Below, in pieces: positions 33,702 to 41,794 of a DNA stretch of 41,794 bases. The notes under the pieces were generated by a model. It was not told the origin of the DNA. It made no database searches and saw only the letters and a list, made by a program, of their open reading frames with translations. Source of the stretch: Pelagibacteraceae bacterium TMED65 (lineage in GTDB: Bacteria; Pseudomonadota; Alphaproteobacteria; TMED127); NCBI GenBank assembly GCA_002167215.1, contig NHDS01000031.1:1-41794 (forward strand), given 5' to 3'. The position numbers and the translations under genes were made by a program. Each line of letters begins with the position of its first letter. Position 1 is the stretch's first letter.

Positions 33702-34327
33702 CTATAATTGATTATGGCTCTGGAAACCTTCAGTCCATCATTAATGCTTTAAACTATTTAAAAATACCCAATAAATTAGTTAATAAACCAGAACATTTGT
33801 ACCTTTATGAAAAAGCAATCTTACCAGGGGTTGGATCATTTAAAAATGCAATGAAAAATTTGAAAAAAACTTATTTTTCAGAATCTATAATTGATTTAAT
33901 AAGAAAAAAAAAATTGTATCTTTTGGGAATATGTTTAGGGATGCAATTATTTTATGACTTTAGCGAGGAAGATGGAGGCTGTAAAGGTTTAGGGATTGTT
34001 CCAGGAATAGTAAAAAAGATTCAAAATCATAAAAATGTAAGAGTTCCCAATATTGGCTGGAGGAAAATTTCTAAATTTACTAAATCAAATTTACTACAAG
34101 GAATAAAAATTGATTCAACTTTTTACTTCGTTCATAGTTATGCCTGTAATACTGCTGACGAATCGGTTGTAACTGGTAAATTAAAGTACGGCAAAACTTT
34201 TGATGTGTTGATTGAAGCACAAAATGTATTGGGTGCTCAATTTCACCCTGAAAAGAGCCAGGATGCTGGCTTAAAAATATTAAAAAATTTTTCAAATATT
34301 TCCTTAAATAAAACTAATTTAGATTAG
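33680..34327 (+). CDS. hisH: HisH-type glutamine amidotransferase subunit
   Basis: The protein has 215 residues from ATG 33680, six bases after GGAG; an in-frame TTG at 33668 is less likely. It opens IAIIDYGSGNLQSI, and the class I glutaminase triad is Cys85 in GICLGMQ, His189 and Glu191 in QFHPEKS. It releases ammonia from glutamine and channels it to the HisF-like partner encoded next. In a glycan island this is the HisH2-type copy serving WbpG-like amidotransferases, not histidine synthesis. It overlaps the propeller gene by 22 bases and ends one base before hisF. Confidence 0.9.
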   Translation: MRSTKPIAIIDYGSGNLQSIINALNYLKIPNKLVNKPEHLYLYEKAILPGVGSFKNAMKNLKKTYFSESIIDLIRKKKLYLLGICLGMQLFYDFSEEDGGCKGLGIVPGIVKKIQNHKNVRVPNIGWRKISKFTKSNLLQGIKIDSTFYFVHSYACNTADESVVTGKLKYGKTFDVLIEAQNVLGAQFHPEKSQDAGLKILKNFSNISLNKTNLD

Positions 34328-34328
34328 T

Positions 34329-35108
34329 ATGATTAGAGTTATTCCAGTTTTATTCATAAAAAATGGTTTAATCGTTAGAAGTCAAAATTTTTCACGTCAT
34401 CAAGTTATTGGTAACGTAATAAATCAAGCTAAAAGATTAAATGATTGGATGGCTGATGAATTGATATGCATAGATATAAGTGAAGAGAAATTTTATGATT
34501 CAAGAAGAGATGATCATCAAGTGAAGTCTATAAATAATATTATCGACATCATAAGAGAAATGAGCAAAGTTGTATTTATGCCTTTTAGCTTTGGAGGAGG
34601 AATTAGAACGGTTGATGATGCAAATATTAGAATTCGAAGTGGGGCAGACAAAATTGTGATTAATAGTTTAATTTTTGACTCAGTTAATACTGTAAGTAAA
34701 ATAATCAAGATATTAGGAAGCCAAGCAGTTGTAGCTTCAATTGATTATAAAATTGAAAATGGGAGTCCAATGGTTTATTCAAATTCTGGTAAAAAAAAAA
34801 TTAAAAAAAATTTATTTGAAATCGTTAAATACTGTGAAGATTTAGGAGTTGGGGAAATCTTTGTTCAAAATATTGATTTAGATGGAGCTTCAATGGGTTA
34901 TGATATAAATATTTTAGAGGAAGTTGTTAAAAAAAGTAAGTTGCCGGTTGTAGCTTGTTCTGGAGCGGGCAATGATTTTCATTTTAAAGATGTTGCAAAA
35001 ATAAATGATATATCAGGTATTGCTGCTGGAAATTTTTTTAATTTTTCAGAAAGATCTTATCCGAGAGTTAAAAAATTTTTAAAAAAAGAGGGTATAAATG
35101 TCAGATAA
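34329..35108 (+). CDS. hisF: HisF-like (WbuZ-type) ammonia-delivery subunit
   Basis: This is a (beta/alpha)8 barrel of 259 residues with the HisF phosphate loops FGGGIRTVDDA (88-98) and later CSGAGNDFHF. The catalytic Asp of true HisF at the end of strand 1 (CLDVxDG) is replaced: IPVLFIKNG puts Phe9 there, while D139 (ASIDYK) is kept. That agrees with the WbuZ/HisF2 group, which channels ammonia but need not make imidazole glycerol phosphate. It pairs with the preceding hisH and overlaps the second WbpG-like gene by 11 bases, so the three are translated together. Confidence 0.88.
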   Translation: MIRVIPVLFIKNGLIVRSQNFSRHQVIGNVINQAKRLNDWMADELICIDISEEKFYDSRRDDHQVKSINNIIDIIREMSKVVFMPFSFGGGIRTVDDANIRIRSGADKIVINSLIFDSVNTVSKIIKILGSQAVVASIDYKIENGSPMVYSNSGKKKIKKNLFEIVKYCEDLGVGEIFVQNIDLDGASMGYDINILEEVVKKSKLPVVACSGAGNDFHFKDVAKINDISGIAAGNFFNFSERSYPRVKKFLKKEGINVR

Positions 35109-36315
35109 AGTCAAAAAACCGAAAGTTTTTTTTTGTAGCAAATGTATGTATCCATCATCATCAGCGGTAAGTTTAAATTTTGATGAAAATATGGTTTGTA
35201 CAGGCTGTCAGGTTGGATTAGAAAAAGTTGAAATAGATTGGGATAAAAGAAAATCATTGTTAATGAATATAATTAAAGAATATAAAATCAAAGACTCAAA
35301 ATATGATTGTATTATTCCTGTTAGCGGCGGTAAGGATAGTTATTTTCAAACACATCTAGTAACAAAAGAACTAAAATTGAACCCATTGCTCGTAACTTAC
35401 AACGGAAATAACTATACCAAAACTGGTTTGAAAAATGTTCAAAATATGAGAGAAATATTTGATGTTGATCATATTTTTTTTACACCTTCTGTAAAAACAT
35501 TAATTAAATTAAATATTCTCGGAATGAATTTAATGGGTGACATGAACTGGCATGCTCATGTTGGTATAAGAACTTACCCGATACAAACAGCAGTGCGTTA
35601 TAATATTCCTCTTATGTTTTGGGGTGAACATGGTAGATCTGATGTAGGTGGTATGTTTAGCCATGATGATTTTATAGAATTTACTTATAGGCATTTTTTT
35701 GAACACGGATGTAGAGGTTATAGTTGGGAAGATGCTATAACTGAAGGGAAAAAATTTAATTTAGAATTTAATTCAAGTCAATTAAATGCTTTTAAATTTC
35801 CAACCGATGAGGAAATTGAAAAGGTAGGAGTTAGAGGGCTTTATATTTCAAATTTTTTCTATTGGGATGCTAATCTTCACGTTCAGATGATGATAGAAAA
35901 ATACAATTTCAAAGAGTCCGAAGAACCATTTGAAAGAACATATAGAAGAATGTCTAATCTTGATGATATGCATGAAAATGGAATTCATGATTATATGAAA
36001 TTTGTAAAATTTGGATATGGAAGGTGCACTGATCATACCTCAAAAGATATACGTTCGGGTAAATTAACCAGAGATCAAGCAATTTCTGAGGTTAGAAAAA
36101 GAGATCATATTAAATCTAATGATCTGGCTCGTTGGCTAGATTATGTTGGGTGGACAGAAAAACAATTCGATTGTATTGCTGATACTTTCCGTGATCCAAG
36201 AGTTTGGTGGATAAAAAATGGAGAATGGTGGAAAGATAATATTTGGGGTGAACCATCCTCCTATGGATCAGTAAACTTAGATAAAGATAAATGGCAAAAA
36301 TATTATATAGAGTAA
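35098..36315 (+). CDS. N-acetyl sugar amidotransferase (WbpG/PseA-like), copy 2
   Basis: The protein has 405 residues with Cys pairs C13/C16 and C34/C37 and PP-loop IIPVSGGKDSYFQTH (72-86). Conserved stretches WGEHGRSDVGG and YGRCTDHTSKDIR correspond to LGENSAFEYGG and YGRATDHASEDIR in copy 1. The two copies are clearly homologous but far from identical, so they are not a recent duplication. It would use ammonia from HisH-HisF, with which it overlaps, to make an acetamidino group, possibly on a different position or sugar from copy 1. It is the last gene before a 59-base gap and the glycosyltransferase block. Confidence 0.88.
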   Translation: MSDKVKKPKVFFCSKCMYPSSSAVSLNFDENMVCTGCQVGLEKVEIDWDKRKSLLMNIIKEYKIKDSKYDCIIPVSGGKDSYFQTHLVTKELKLNPLLVTYNGNNYTKTGLKNVQNMREIFDVDHIFFTPSVKTLIKLNILGMNLMGDMNWHAHVGIRTYPIQTAVRYNIPLMFWGEHGRSDVGGMFSHDDFIEFTYRHFFEHGCRGYSWEDAITEGKKFNLEFNSSQLNAFKFPTDEEIEKVGVRGLYISNFFYWDANLHVQMMIEKYNFKESEEPFERTYRRMSNLDDMHENGIHDYMKFVKFGYGRCTDHTSKDIRSGKLTRDQAISEVRKRDHIKSNDLARWLDYVGWTEKQFDCIADTFRDPRVWWIKNGEWWKDNIWGEPSSYGSVNLDKDKWQKYYIE

Positions 36316-36374
36316 TATAAATTTATAATATTTCTAGTCACAATAAGTATACTATTCATAATATTATATTATTT

Positions 36375-37436
36375 ATGAATAAAAAAATCTTATTTTTAAT
36401 AACTGATTTTAATGGTGGTGGGGCTGAAAATGTTTTTGTTCAACTAGCTAACTATTTTTCACTAAAGTATGAAGTACACTTTATGGTACTAAGAGCCAAG
36501 GGTCCAAATCTATTAAAAATAAATAAGAATATAAAATTGATTGAGTTGAAAAAAAAAAATTCTATTAGCTCAGTCTTTAAAATAAATAAGTATATTAAAA
36601 ATAACAATATAGACGTCGCCATTGGTACTTTAGCCATGGCTTACGCTATTTCTATTGCAAAATTATTTGGCAGAAAAAATTGTAAATATATAGCAAGAAT
36701 AGGTAGTATAATAAGCTCGAACTTACTTTACACCAGTTTTTTTAAACGAATAACTATGTCTATTTATCAAAAAGTTTTATATTTTAGTGATGTCGTAATT
36801 ACCCAATCTTTATCTATGGATCAAGATTTGAAAAATTATATTAAAAGAAAAACTAACGTAATTCATAATCCAATACAATCAAATGAAATATTATCTTTAA
36901 TAAAAGAAAAACCATCCATTAATTTTAATAATAATTTTTTTAATATAATCTCAGTAGGAAGACTAGAGTATGAAAAAGATTACAAAACAGCAATTTTATC
37001 AATTTCTAAACTCAAGCGTAAAATTAAAAATATAAAATATTATATATTGGGTGAAGGTAACTTGAAAAATAAATTAGCAATTTATGCAAATTCTTTAGGA
37101 GTTGCAGATGATATAGTTTTTTTAGGATATATTAAGAATCCATATTCTTTAATGAAGAATTCAAATGTACTTTTATTGACTTCACTTTATGAGGGTTTTT
37201 CAAATGTGATTTTGGAATCCTTATTTCTTAATGTGCCAGTAGTTGCTACAAATTCAACTGGAGGTAACAAAGAGATAATATTAAATGGAAAGAATGGATT
37301 TTTAACTGAAGTTGGTAATTCGGATGATATAGTAAAAAAATTAATTATGGTTAAAAATCAAAAAAATTTTGACTTTGATGTTTCCAAATTTGAAATAAGT
37401 TTTATAGGAAAGGAATATGAAAAATATTTCAATTAG
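36375..37436 (+). CDS. Glycosyltransferase family 4 (GT-B)
   Basis: The protein has 353 residues. KILFLITDFNGGGAENVFVQ (3-22) is the GT4 acceptor-side opening, NIISVGRLEYEKDYKT starts the C-terminal donor half, and YEGFSNVILESLFLNVPVVAT contains both donor-site glutamates. TGGNKEIILNGKNGFL completes the family pattern. It is a retaining glycosyltransferase assembling the glycan at the cytoplasmic membrane face. An A11 tract near base 36550 is in frame. It begins the last block of the window after the amidotransferase run. Confidence 0.92.
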   Translation: MNKKILFLITDFNGGGAENVFVQLANYFSLKYEVHFMVLRAKGPNLLKINKNIKLIELKKKNSISSVFKINKYIKNNNIDVAIGTLAMAYAISIAKLFGRKNCKYIARIGSIISSNLLYTSFFKRITMSIYQKVLYFSDVVITQSLSMDQDLKNYIKRKTNVIHNPIQSNEILSLIKEKPSINFNNNFFNIISVGRLEYEKDYKTAILSISKLKRKIKNIKYYILGEGNLKNKLAIYANSLGVADDIVFLGYIKNPYSLMKNSNVLLLTSLYEGFSNVILESLFLNVPVVATNSTGGNKEIILNGKNGFLTEVGNSDDIVKKLIMVKNQKNFDFDVSKFEISFIGKEYEKYFN

Positions 37437-37520
37437 TTAGAATATTATATAAACCAAATTAAAAGACTTCAAAAATCAAATTATTAAATTGATATTTGAG
37501 AATCTTTATATTTTTATATT

Positions 37521-38396
37521 ATGATTAACTCCCTAGTTTCAGTTATAATACCCACTTGTAAGAGATCTAACTTTATTGTTAGAGCTATCAATTCAGTTTT
37601 GAATCAAACTTATAAAAATATAGAGATTATTGTAGTTGATGATAATAACGAAGGTGACAAGTTTAGAAAAAGAACTGAAAATATTTTAAGAAAATTTATT
37701 ATTAATAAAAAAATTAAATATTTAAAACATAAATACAACTTAGGTATATCTGCAGCAAGAAATACTGGAGTCCAAAGTGCTAAAGGGGAATATATTGCCT
37801 TCCTAGATGATGATGACCAATTTTTACCAAATAAAACCAAGGAGCAAATTAAGATTTTTAATCAGTCAAGCTATAAAGTAGGTTTAGTATATGGAGCTTA
37901 TTTAGAAATAAATAATCAAAATGGAAAAGAAAGAGTTATTTTCCCAAAAATAAAAAATAATTTTTATTCAATTTTGGGTATTAATCATTTAGGACCCCCA
38001 TCAATGGTAATGTTTTCAAAAGTAGCTATTAAAAAGATCGGAAAATTTGATGTAAATTTAAATCACAAAGAGGATATTGATTATTATTTTAGATTGTCAA
38101 AATATTTTAAAATCTCTTATACAAATGAAGTGCTTTGTAAGTACTATATTCATCAAGGTGGATCTAGTAAAAACGATTATGATAGATTGGTAAAGATGTT
38201 GAAATATTTAAAAAAGCATAATATCAAAATGCGAAAACCAAAAATTAGATGGAGCGAAGTTCAAGAAAGACTTGGTGATTTATATATGTTGAATGGTAAT
38301 AGGAGTGAAGCTATTAGGCCTTTAATAATTGCTTATAAAAATAGACCAATGAGAATAAAAATTTTAATTAAATTATTTTTTTCACTATTTAAGTAA
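37521..38396 (+). CDS. Glycosyltransferase family 2 (GT-A)
   Basis: The protein has 291 residues. SVIIPTCKRSNFIVRAINSV (5-24) is the GT2 opening, IEIIVVDDNN the nucleotide-binding Asp region, NLGISAARNTG the following helix, and IAFLDDDDQF (about 92-101) the metal-binding DxD. KEDIDYYFRLSKYF contains the ED catalytic-base motif. It is an inverting transferase adding one sugar to the lipid-linked unit. The C-terminal 70 residues are basic and helical, ending in a hydrophobic IKLFFSLFK that may touch the membrane. Confidence 0.92.
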   Translation: MINSLVSVIIPTCKRSNFIVRAINSVLNQTYKNIEIIVVDDNNEGDKFRKRTENILRKFIINKKIKYLKHKYNLGISAARNTGVQSAKGEYIAFLDDDDQFLPNKTKEQIKIFNQSSYKVGLVYGAYLEINNQNGKERVIFPKIKNNFYSILGINHLGPPSMVMFSKVAIKKIGKFDVNLNHKEDIDYYFRLSKYFKISYTNEVLCKYYIHQGGSSKNDYDRLVKMLKYLKKHNIKMRKPKIRWSEVQERLGDLYMLNGNRSEAIRPLIIAYKNRPMRIKILIKLFFSLFK

Positions 38397-38407
38397 ATGT
38401 TAAATTT

Positions 38408-39058
38408 ATGAAAAAAATCGCTATTTTTGACGTATGTGATACTCTTTACAATGTAAATACTACTTTTAGTTTTTTAGATTATTTTTTTCATAAAAATAAT
38501 AAATATGCATTTTTTCGAAAAATATCTAGACTGTTTCTAATCAAGGTAGCAAATTATTTAGTACTTAAATTATTAGGAAAAGATTTAATAAGAATTTGTG
38601 GAACATTTTTTTTGAAAAATCATGAAAAAGACGAAATAAAAAAATTCTCAAAAATATTTGTGAGTGAAATTTTAGATAAACAAATAAAAAAAGATATAGC
38701 AACTAAGCTTAAATATTTTAAAGAACAAGATTATTATATAGTACTTATGTCTGGCTCTTATGATTTCATTATAAAAGAAGTAGCAAACTATTTTAATGTG
38801 AGTACTTTTTTTGCCTCTAAATTAGAAATAGTAGATAAATTTTATATTGGTAAGTTTAAAAATGATATCCTTATGGATAAATATAATTTATTTAATAAAA
38901 ATTTTCAAAGCTATGAAAAATTAATTGTCGTAAGTAACAATAAAAGTGATTTAAAATTAATGAATTTAGCTGATAAAGCTTATGCAGTATGTAATAAAAA
39001 AAGTGATTTAAAATTTTGGAATAATCATACTAATATAGAATGTGTAAGGAGCTTTTAG
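38408..39058 (+). CDS. HAD-superfamily phosphatase (subfamily IB-like)
   Basis: The protein has 216 residues. Motif I reads IFDVCDTLY (6-14), with nucleophile Asp8 and Asp11 in the DxxDT arrangement seen in some glycan-cluster HAD proteins. The usual second Asp at position +2 is Cys10. Motif II is YIVLMSGSYDF, and the late VVSNNKSDLKLMNLADKAYAV supplies the metal-binding Asp. It probably removes phosphate from a sugar or lipid intermediate. Its stop is immediately followed by the ATG of a membrane protein. HAD proteins adjacent to, or fused with, UbiA-type prenyltransferases are known, so a polyprenyl-phosphate role is possible. Confidence 0.75.
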   Translation: MKKIAIFDVCDTLYNVNTTFSFLDYFFHKNNKYAFFRKISRLFLIKVANYLVLKLLGKDLIRICGTFFLKNHEKDEIKKFSKIFVSEILDKQIKKDIATKLKYFKEQDYYIVLMSGSYDFIIKEVANYFNVSTFFASKLEIVDKFYIGKFKNDILMDKYNLFNKNFQSYEKLIVVSNNKSDLKLMNLADKAYAVCNKKSDLKFWNNHTNIECVRSF

Positions 39059-39889
39059 ATGATTTGGTTTCACGTACCTTTTTTTTACTTAATACATAGT
39101 AGATTGAAAACTAAGTTTGAGTTAATTTCTTGGCAAATAATTTTTTTCATTCCACAATTGTTAATTACCTATTATTTCTTAGATATAAGATCAAATATAT
39201 TCATACATTTATTTTTAATATCTCAGCTAATATTTTACTCTTTGTATGAAACTGGGTACATTGAAAATGATATAAAAACAACTCAGAAAGAAAAAAATCC
39301 TACTATTAGATTAAATAAAAAAAATACAATTTACATTACTAAAAACTATTCAAAATTAACAAATATAAGATATTTTATAGTAATTTTTTTTATAATAGCA
39401 TTATTTTGGTTAGATACTTTTACATCATATAATCTTAATTTACAGACTTTTGGGTTAATATTACTTTTTACCAAATTAATTTTTTATATTCATAACAAAA
39501 TAAGAAATAGATTTACCATTATCTCGTTTTTCTTATTGTCAATTTTAAAGTATTCTTTTCCTATAATATTGTTTATTGATTTTGAAAAAATAACCTATCC
39601 ACTCTTATTGGCATTAATTACTTTTCCAATTTTGAGAACTACTGAGGTTATTACTTTAAAGAGATATAATTTCAAAAGTATAACAAAATTAATTGGTAAC
39701 ATAGATAAATTTAGAATTATTTATTATTCTTTTTGTCTGTTAGTACTCATTACTTTAAAATTATTTTTGATCATAAGTTTATTAGATTTTTATATTTCAA
39801 TTACTATTTTATTTTATTTTTTATTTTTTAGGGTTGGTTCTTTTTATCTTGTAAAATATGGACTTTATAGAAGAGATGAAAAAATTTAA
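39059..39889 (+). CDS. Multi-spanning membrane protein, possibly UbiA-like
   Basis: The protein has 276 residues with about seven hydrophobic spans (roughly 20-38, 44-60, 100-122, 126-146, 152-172, 176-192, 222-262). A polar loop YETGYIENDIKTTQKEKNP (about 62-80) follows the second span. Its Asn-Asp and conserved-looking charges recall the first Asp-rich loop of UbiA prenyltransferases, but the NDxxDxxxD motif is not complete and no second motif is obvious. It abuts the HAD gene and precedes the polymerase-like gene. A role in transferring a group to or from a polyprenyl carrier is a guess from context. Confidence 0.6.
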   Translation: MIWFHVPFFYLIHSRLKTKFELISWQIIFFIPQLLITYYFLDIRSNIFIHLFLISQLIFYSLYETGYIENDIKTTQKEKNPTIRLNKKNTIYITKNYSKLTNIRYFIVIFFIIALFWLDTFTSYNLNLQTFGLILLFTKLIFYIHNKIRNRFTIISFFLLSILKYSFPIILFIDFEKITYPLLLALITFPILRTTEVITLKRYNFKSITKLIGNIDKFRIIYYSFCLLVLITLKLFLIISLLDFYISITILFYFLFFRVGSFYLVKYGLYRRDEKI

Positions 39890-39914
39890 TTTTTTTAAAT
39901 GAAAAAAATTTTAT

Positions 39915-41045
39915 ATGAATTTCTTGTTTGATATACCCAACTTGTTGGTTTGTATCATAGCAATAATAATTGCTTGTAGAATTCAAATTATCCCTAACTG
40001 GATTGGTTTTATTTTTATTGGCTATTCTTTTGTACCGTTCATTTTAAATGATTTTTTGTTTCCTGCAAGATATATGAAAGATCAATTTTTTTATTTATAT
40101 GCAATGCAAGAAGTTAGATCTTTCAACATAATTCCAGATATTGATTATAGCCAGTATTTGAAAGCATTTTCTACATCGTGGTTATTATCTTTTCTACCTT
40201 TACCCTACGTGGAAACTATAAAAAGCTTAGGTTTCTTTAATAGATTTTTGTTTTTTGTAACATTTTGCTGGCTTTACAATAAAAAATTTTTGACAGGCAT
40301 GCCTTTATTGTTTGTATTATTTTATCCAAGTTTATTATTATATACTTCTCTGAGCTTAAGGGATCCTCTTATTTTGTGCCTTATGATAATAGGAGTAATA
40401 TTTGTTATAGATAAAAAATATCTAAAATTTTTTGTAACTACAGTACCTTTATTTTTTTTAAAATTTCAAAATTTTTATTTTATTATAGTTTTTTTTAGTA
40501 TTTATATATTTTTTAATAATAAAGATTATTTTAAAAAAAATTTATTAATATTTTTTGGATTATCAATAGTATTAATATACCCATTTTTCGATCAAATTTT
40601 ATCATCTATAGACATGTACAGAGGCGCTATGTACAGAGTAGATGGTGGAGATATGTCTTATTATCAACCGATAAATAATTTATTTAGTTTAATTAAGCAT
40701 TCAATTATATCTTTCCCTTATTTTATGATTAAGCCATTTCCTTGGGAAGCTGAAAATATATTTCAATTAATTCAATCAATTGAAAATTTTTTAATTTTAA
40801 TTTTTCTATTTTTCTTTAGCAAAACTTCATACGAACAGAGTAGATTTATAACAATTAAATGGATTTTATACAGTGTTTTTGTGATGACGACTTATAGTCT
40901 AGTAGTTTATAATTATGGAACTTCAGCAAGATATAGATTTATTTTTATTGTCTTATATGTAATAGGATTATCTTACGAGCTTTATAAAATAAAAGGTTAT
41001 AAATTCAATTTTCAAAAAAAAAATTTTATAAAATTAACCAAGTAA
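39915..41045 (+). CDS. Polytopic membrane protein, candidate O-antigen polymerase (Wzy/EpsG-like)
   Basis: The protein has 376 residues with about ten hydrophobic spans and a large central polar loop (about 222-260, DMYRGAMYRVDGGDMSYYQP). SLSLRDPLILCLMIIG (about 144-159), an Arg-Asp at the start of a span, and the late NYGTSARYRFIFI (about 334-346) are typical of EpsG/Wzy-like repeat-unit polymerases. It would join lipid-linked units on the periplasmic side after flipping by the ABC exporter. Wzy proteins are poorly conserved, so this is a topology- and context-based call. A general membrane glycosyltransferase is the main alternative. Confidence 0.65.
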   Translation: MNFLFDIPNLLVCIIAIIIACRIQIIPNWIGFIFIGYSFVPFILNDFLFPARYMKDQFFYLYAMQEVRSFNIIPDIDYSQYLKAFSTSWLLSFLPLPYVETIKSLGFFNRFLFFVTFCWLYNKKFLTGMPLLFVLFYPSLLLYTSLSLRDPLILCLMIIGVIFVIDKKYLKFFVTTVPLFFLKFQNFYFIIVFFSIYIFFNNKDYFKKNLLIFFGLSIVLIYPFFDQILSSIDMYRGAMYRVDGGDMSYYQPINNLFSLIKHSIISFPYFMIKPFPWEAENIFQLIQSIENFLILIFLFFFSKTSYEQSRFITIKWILYSVFVMTTYSLVVYNYGTSARYRFIFIVLYVIGLSYELYKIKGYKFNFQKKNFIKLTK

Positions 41046-41120
41046 AATTGAATACTTATTTTTAATTGAATTTTTTATAACTTTCTTGAATTAGTCTAAA
41101 AATTTAATATACCTGAATAA

Positions 41121-41794
41121 ATGAAAATTTTAGTCACAGGCTCAGCAGGGTTTATCGGATATTCTTTATGTAAAACACTTCTGCAAAAAGGATATGAGAT
41201 TATAGGTCTAGATAATCATAATAATTATTATGATACCAAATTAAAAGATGCAAGACTAAATATACTTTTAAAGTATAATAACTATAAACATTATAAAACC
41301 GATATTAGTAATTCAAATGCCCTGGAAGAAATCTTTAAGAAACATGAACCCAATAAGGTAATAAATTTGGCTGCACAAGCAGGTGTGCGTTACTCAATGA
41401 AAAATCCATTAGCTTACATAAATAGTAATATTTTTGGATTTATTAACGTATTAGAAAACTGTAGATACCATAAAGTAGATCATCTTATTTATGCAAGTAC
41501 TTCAAGTGTTTATGGGGCAAATAGCAAAATGCCATTTTCGGAACACGATAGTGCTAACCACCCCTTATCTCTATATGCTGCATCGAAAAAATCAAATGAA
41601 TTAATTGCACATTCATATAGTCATTTATATCAAATTCCAACTACAGGATTGAGATTTTTTACAGTTTATGGTCCTTGGGGAAGACCCGACATGGCATTGT
41701 TTAAATTTACTAAAAATATTTTAAAAGGTGAGCCAATTGATGTTTTTAACAATGGAAATCATACAAGAGATTTTACGTATATAGATGATATTGT
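41121..41794 (+). CDS. UDP-glucuronate 4-epimerase-like extended SDR (cut by window edge)
   Basis: This gene runs off the window; about 224 residues are present. It has a [14 protein letters not shown] loop (6-16), [12 protein letters not shown] (82-93), STSSVYG (126-132) and Y152/K156 of [19 protein letters not shown] (181-194) is the signature of the UDP-glucuronate 4-epimerase group (LspL/CapI type). It would supply UDP-galacturonate to the glycan, although other 4-epimerases share the motif. A 75-base gap without visible signals precedes it. The C-terminal roughly third is missing only because of the window end. Confidence 0.88.
   Translation, partial: MKILVTGSAGFIGYSLCKTLLQKGYEIIGLDNHNNYYDTKLKDARLNILLKYNNYKHYKTDISNSNALEEIFKKHEPNKVINLAAQAGVRYSMKNPLAYINSNIFGFINVLENCRYHKVDHLIYASTSSVYGANSKMPFSEHDSANHPLSLYAASKKSNELIAHSYSHLYQIPTTGLRFFTVYGPWGRPDMALFKFTKNILKGEPIDVFNNGNHTRDFTYIDDI

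Noticed and set aside
33680..35108. Histidine biosynthesis (imidazole glycerol phosphate synthase)
   Set aside because: HisF lacks the strand-1 catalytic Asp, no other his genes are nearby, and the pair overlaps a WbpG-like gene; this is the amidotransferase-type HisH2/HisF2 pair.
1..41794. CRISPR array, tRNA/rRNA genes, insertion sequences, toxin-antitoxin or phage-defence genes
   Set aside because: No repeat-spacer pattern, cloverleaf-like GC-rich segment, transposase motif or defence-family motif was seen on either strand by eye; open frames lying opposite real genes have no motifs and follow the complementary codon pattern.

Overview
The window is one long surface-polysaccharide (LPS O-antigen or capsule) biosynthesis island from a very A+T-rich bacterium. 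By eye the DNA is roughly three-quarters A+T, intergenic gaps are short, and ATGA stop/start overlaps are common. I see no rRNA, tRNA, insertion sequence, integrase or CRISPR array. Gene density, extreme A+T content and gene types resemble the hypervariable cell-surface islands of marine SAR11 (Candidatus Pelagibacter)-type Alphaproteobacteria. That assignment is inference, since no taxonomic marker lies in the window; another low-GC marine or host-associated proteobacterium is possible.

Layout. (1) 1-4394, plus strand: the tail of an unknown gene, a degenerate Gfo/Idh-like oxidoreductase, a methyltransferase and two GT4 glycosyltransferases. (2) 4416-7094, minus strand: a glycosyltransferase broken by a frameshift at an A10 tract, then a PLP enzyme translationally coupled to a 2-oxoglutarate-oxygenase-like protein. 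(3) 7264-12884, plus: gmd, a GDP-fucose-synthase-type reductase, a ColD-like 3-dehydratase with His replacing the PLP lysine, an MsbA/PglK-type ABC exporter, and a GmhA-type sugar-phosphate isomerase. (4) 13019-18297, plus: a first ulosonate module made of a short NeuB-type synthase that appears to start at ATT, a TIM-barrel isomerase, a GNAT, a NeuA-like cytidylyltransferase, a class-III aminotransferase with an extra cysteine cluster, and a methyltransferase. (5) 18299-20482, minus: an SDR reductase and a GT-B-like surface carbohydrate protein. (6) 20688-36315, plus: a second, legionaminate-like module comprising a GT-B-like protein, SpsF-type cytidylyltransferase, Gfo/Idh, DegT aminotransferase, extended SDR, GNAT and NeuB with SAF domain. 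It continues with an AsnB-like amidotransferase, hexapeptide acyltransferase, two WbpG/PseA-type N-acetyl-sugar amidotransferases around one HisH-HisF pair, a small conserved-looking protein and two beta-propeller-like proteins. (7) 36375-41794, plus: GT4, GT2, a HAD phosphatase, two multi-spanning membrane proteins (the second a candidate polymerase), and the start of a UDP-glucuronate-4-epimerase-like gene cut by the window edge.

How it fits together. The genes suggest a glycan containing a GDP-derived 6-deoxy or 3,6-dideoxy sugar (colitose or fucose type) and up to two different CMP-activated ulosonic acids, at least one possibly amidinated. Six or more glycosyltransferases would assemble the unit and an ABC flippase would export it. 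No hydrolysing UDP-sugar 2-epimerase (NeuC/LegG) or PseG-like hydrolase is visible, so the second module is incomplete here. The most unusual points are the SAF-less NeuB module with a class-III aminotransferase, the two amidotransferases sharing one HisHF pair together with a small partner gene and two propellers, and the antisense PLP-enzyme/oxygenase couplet.
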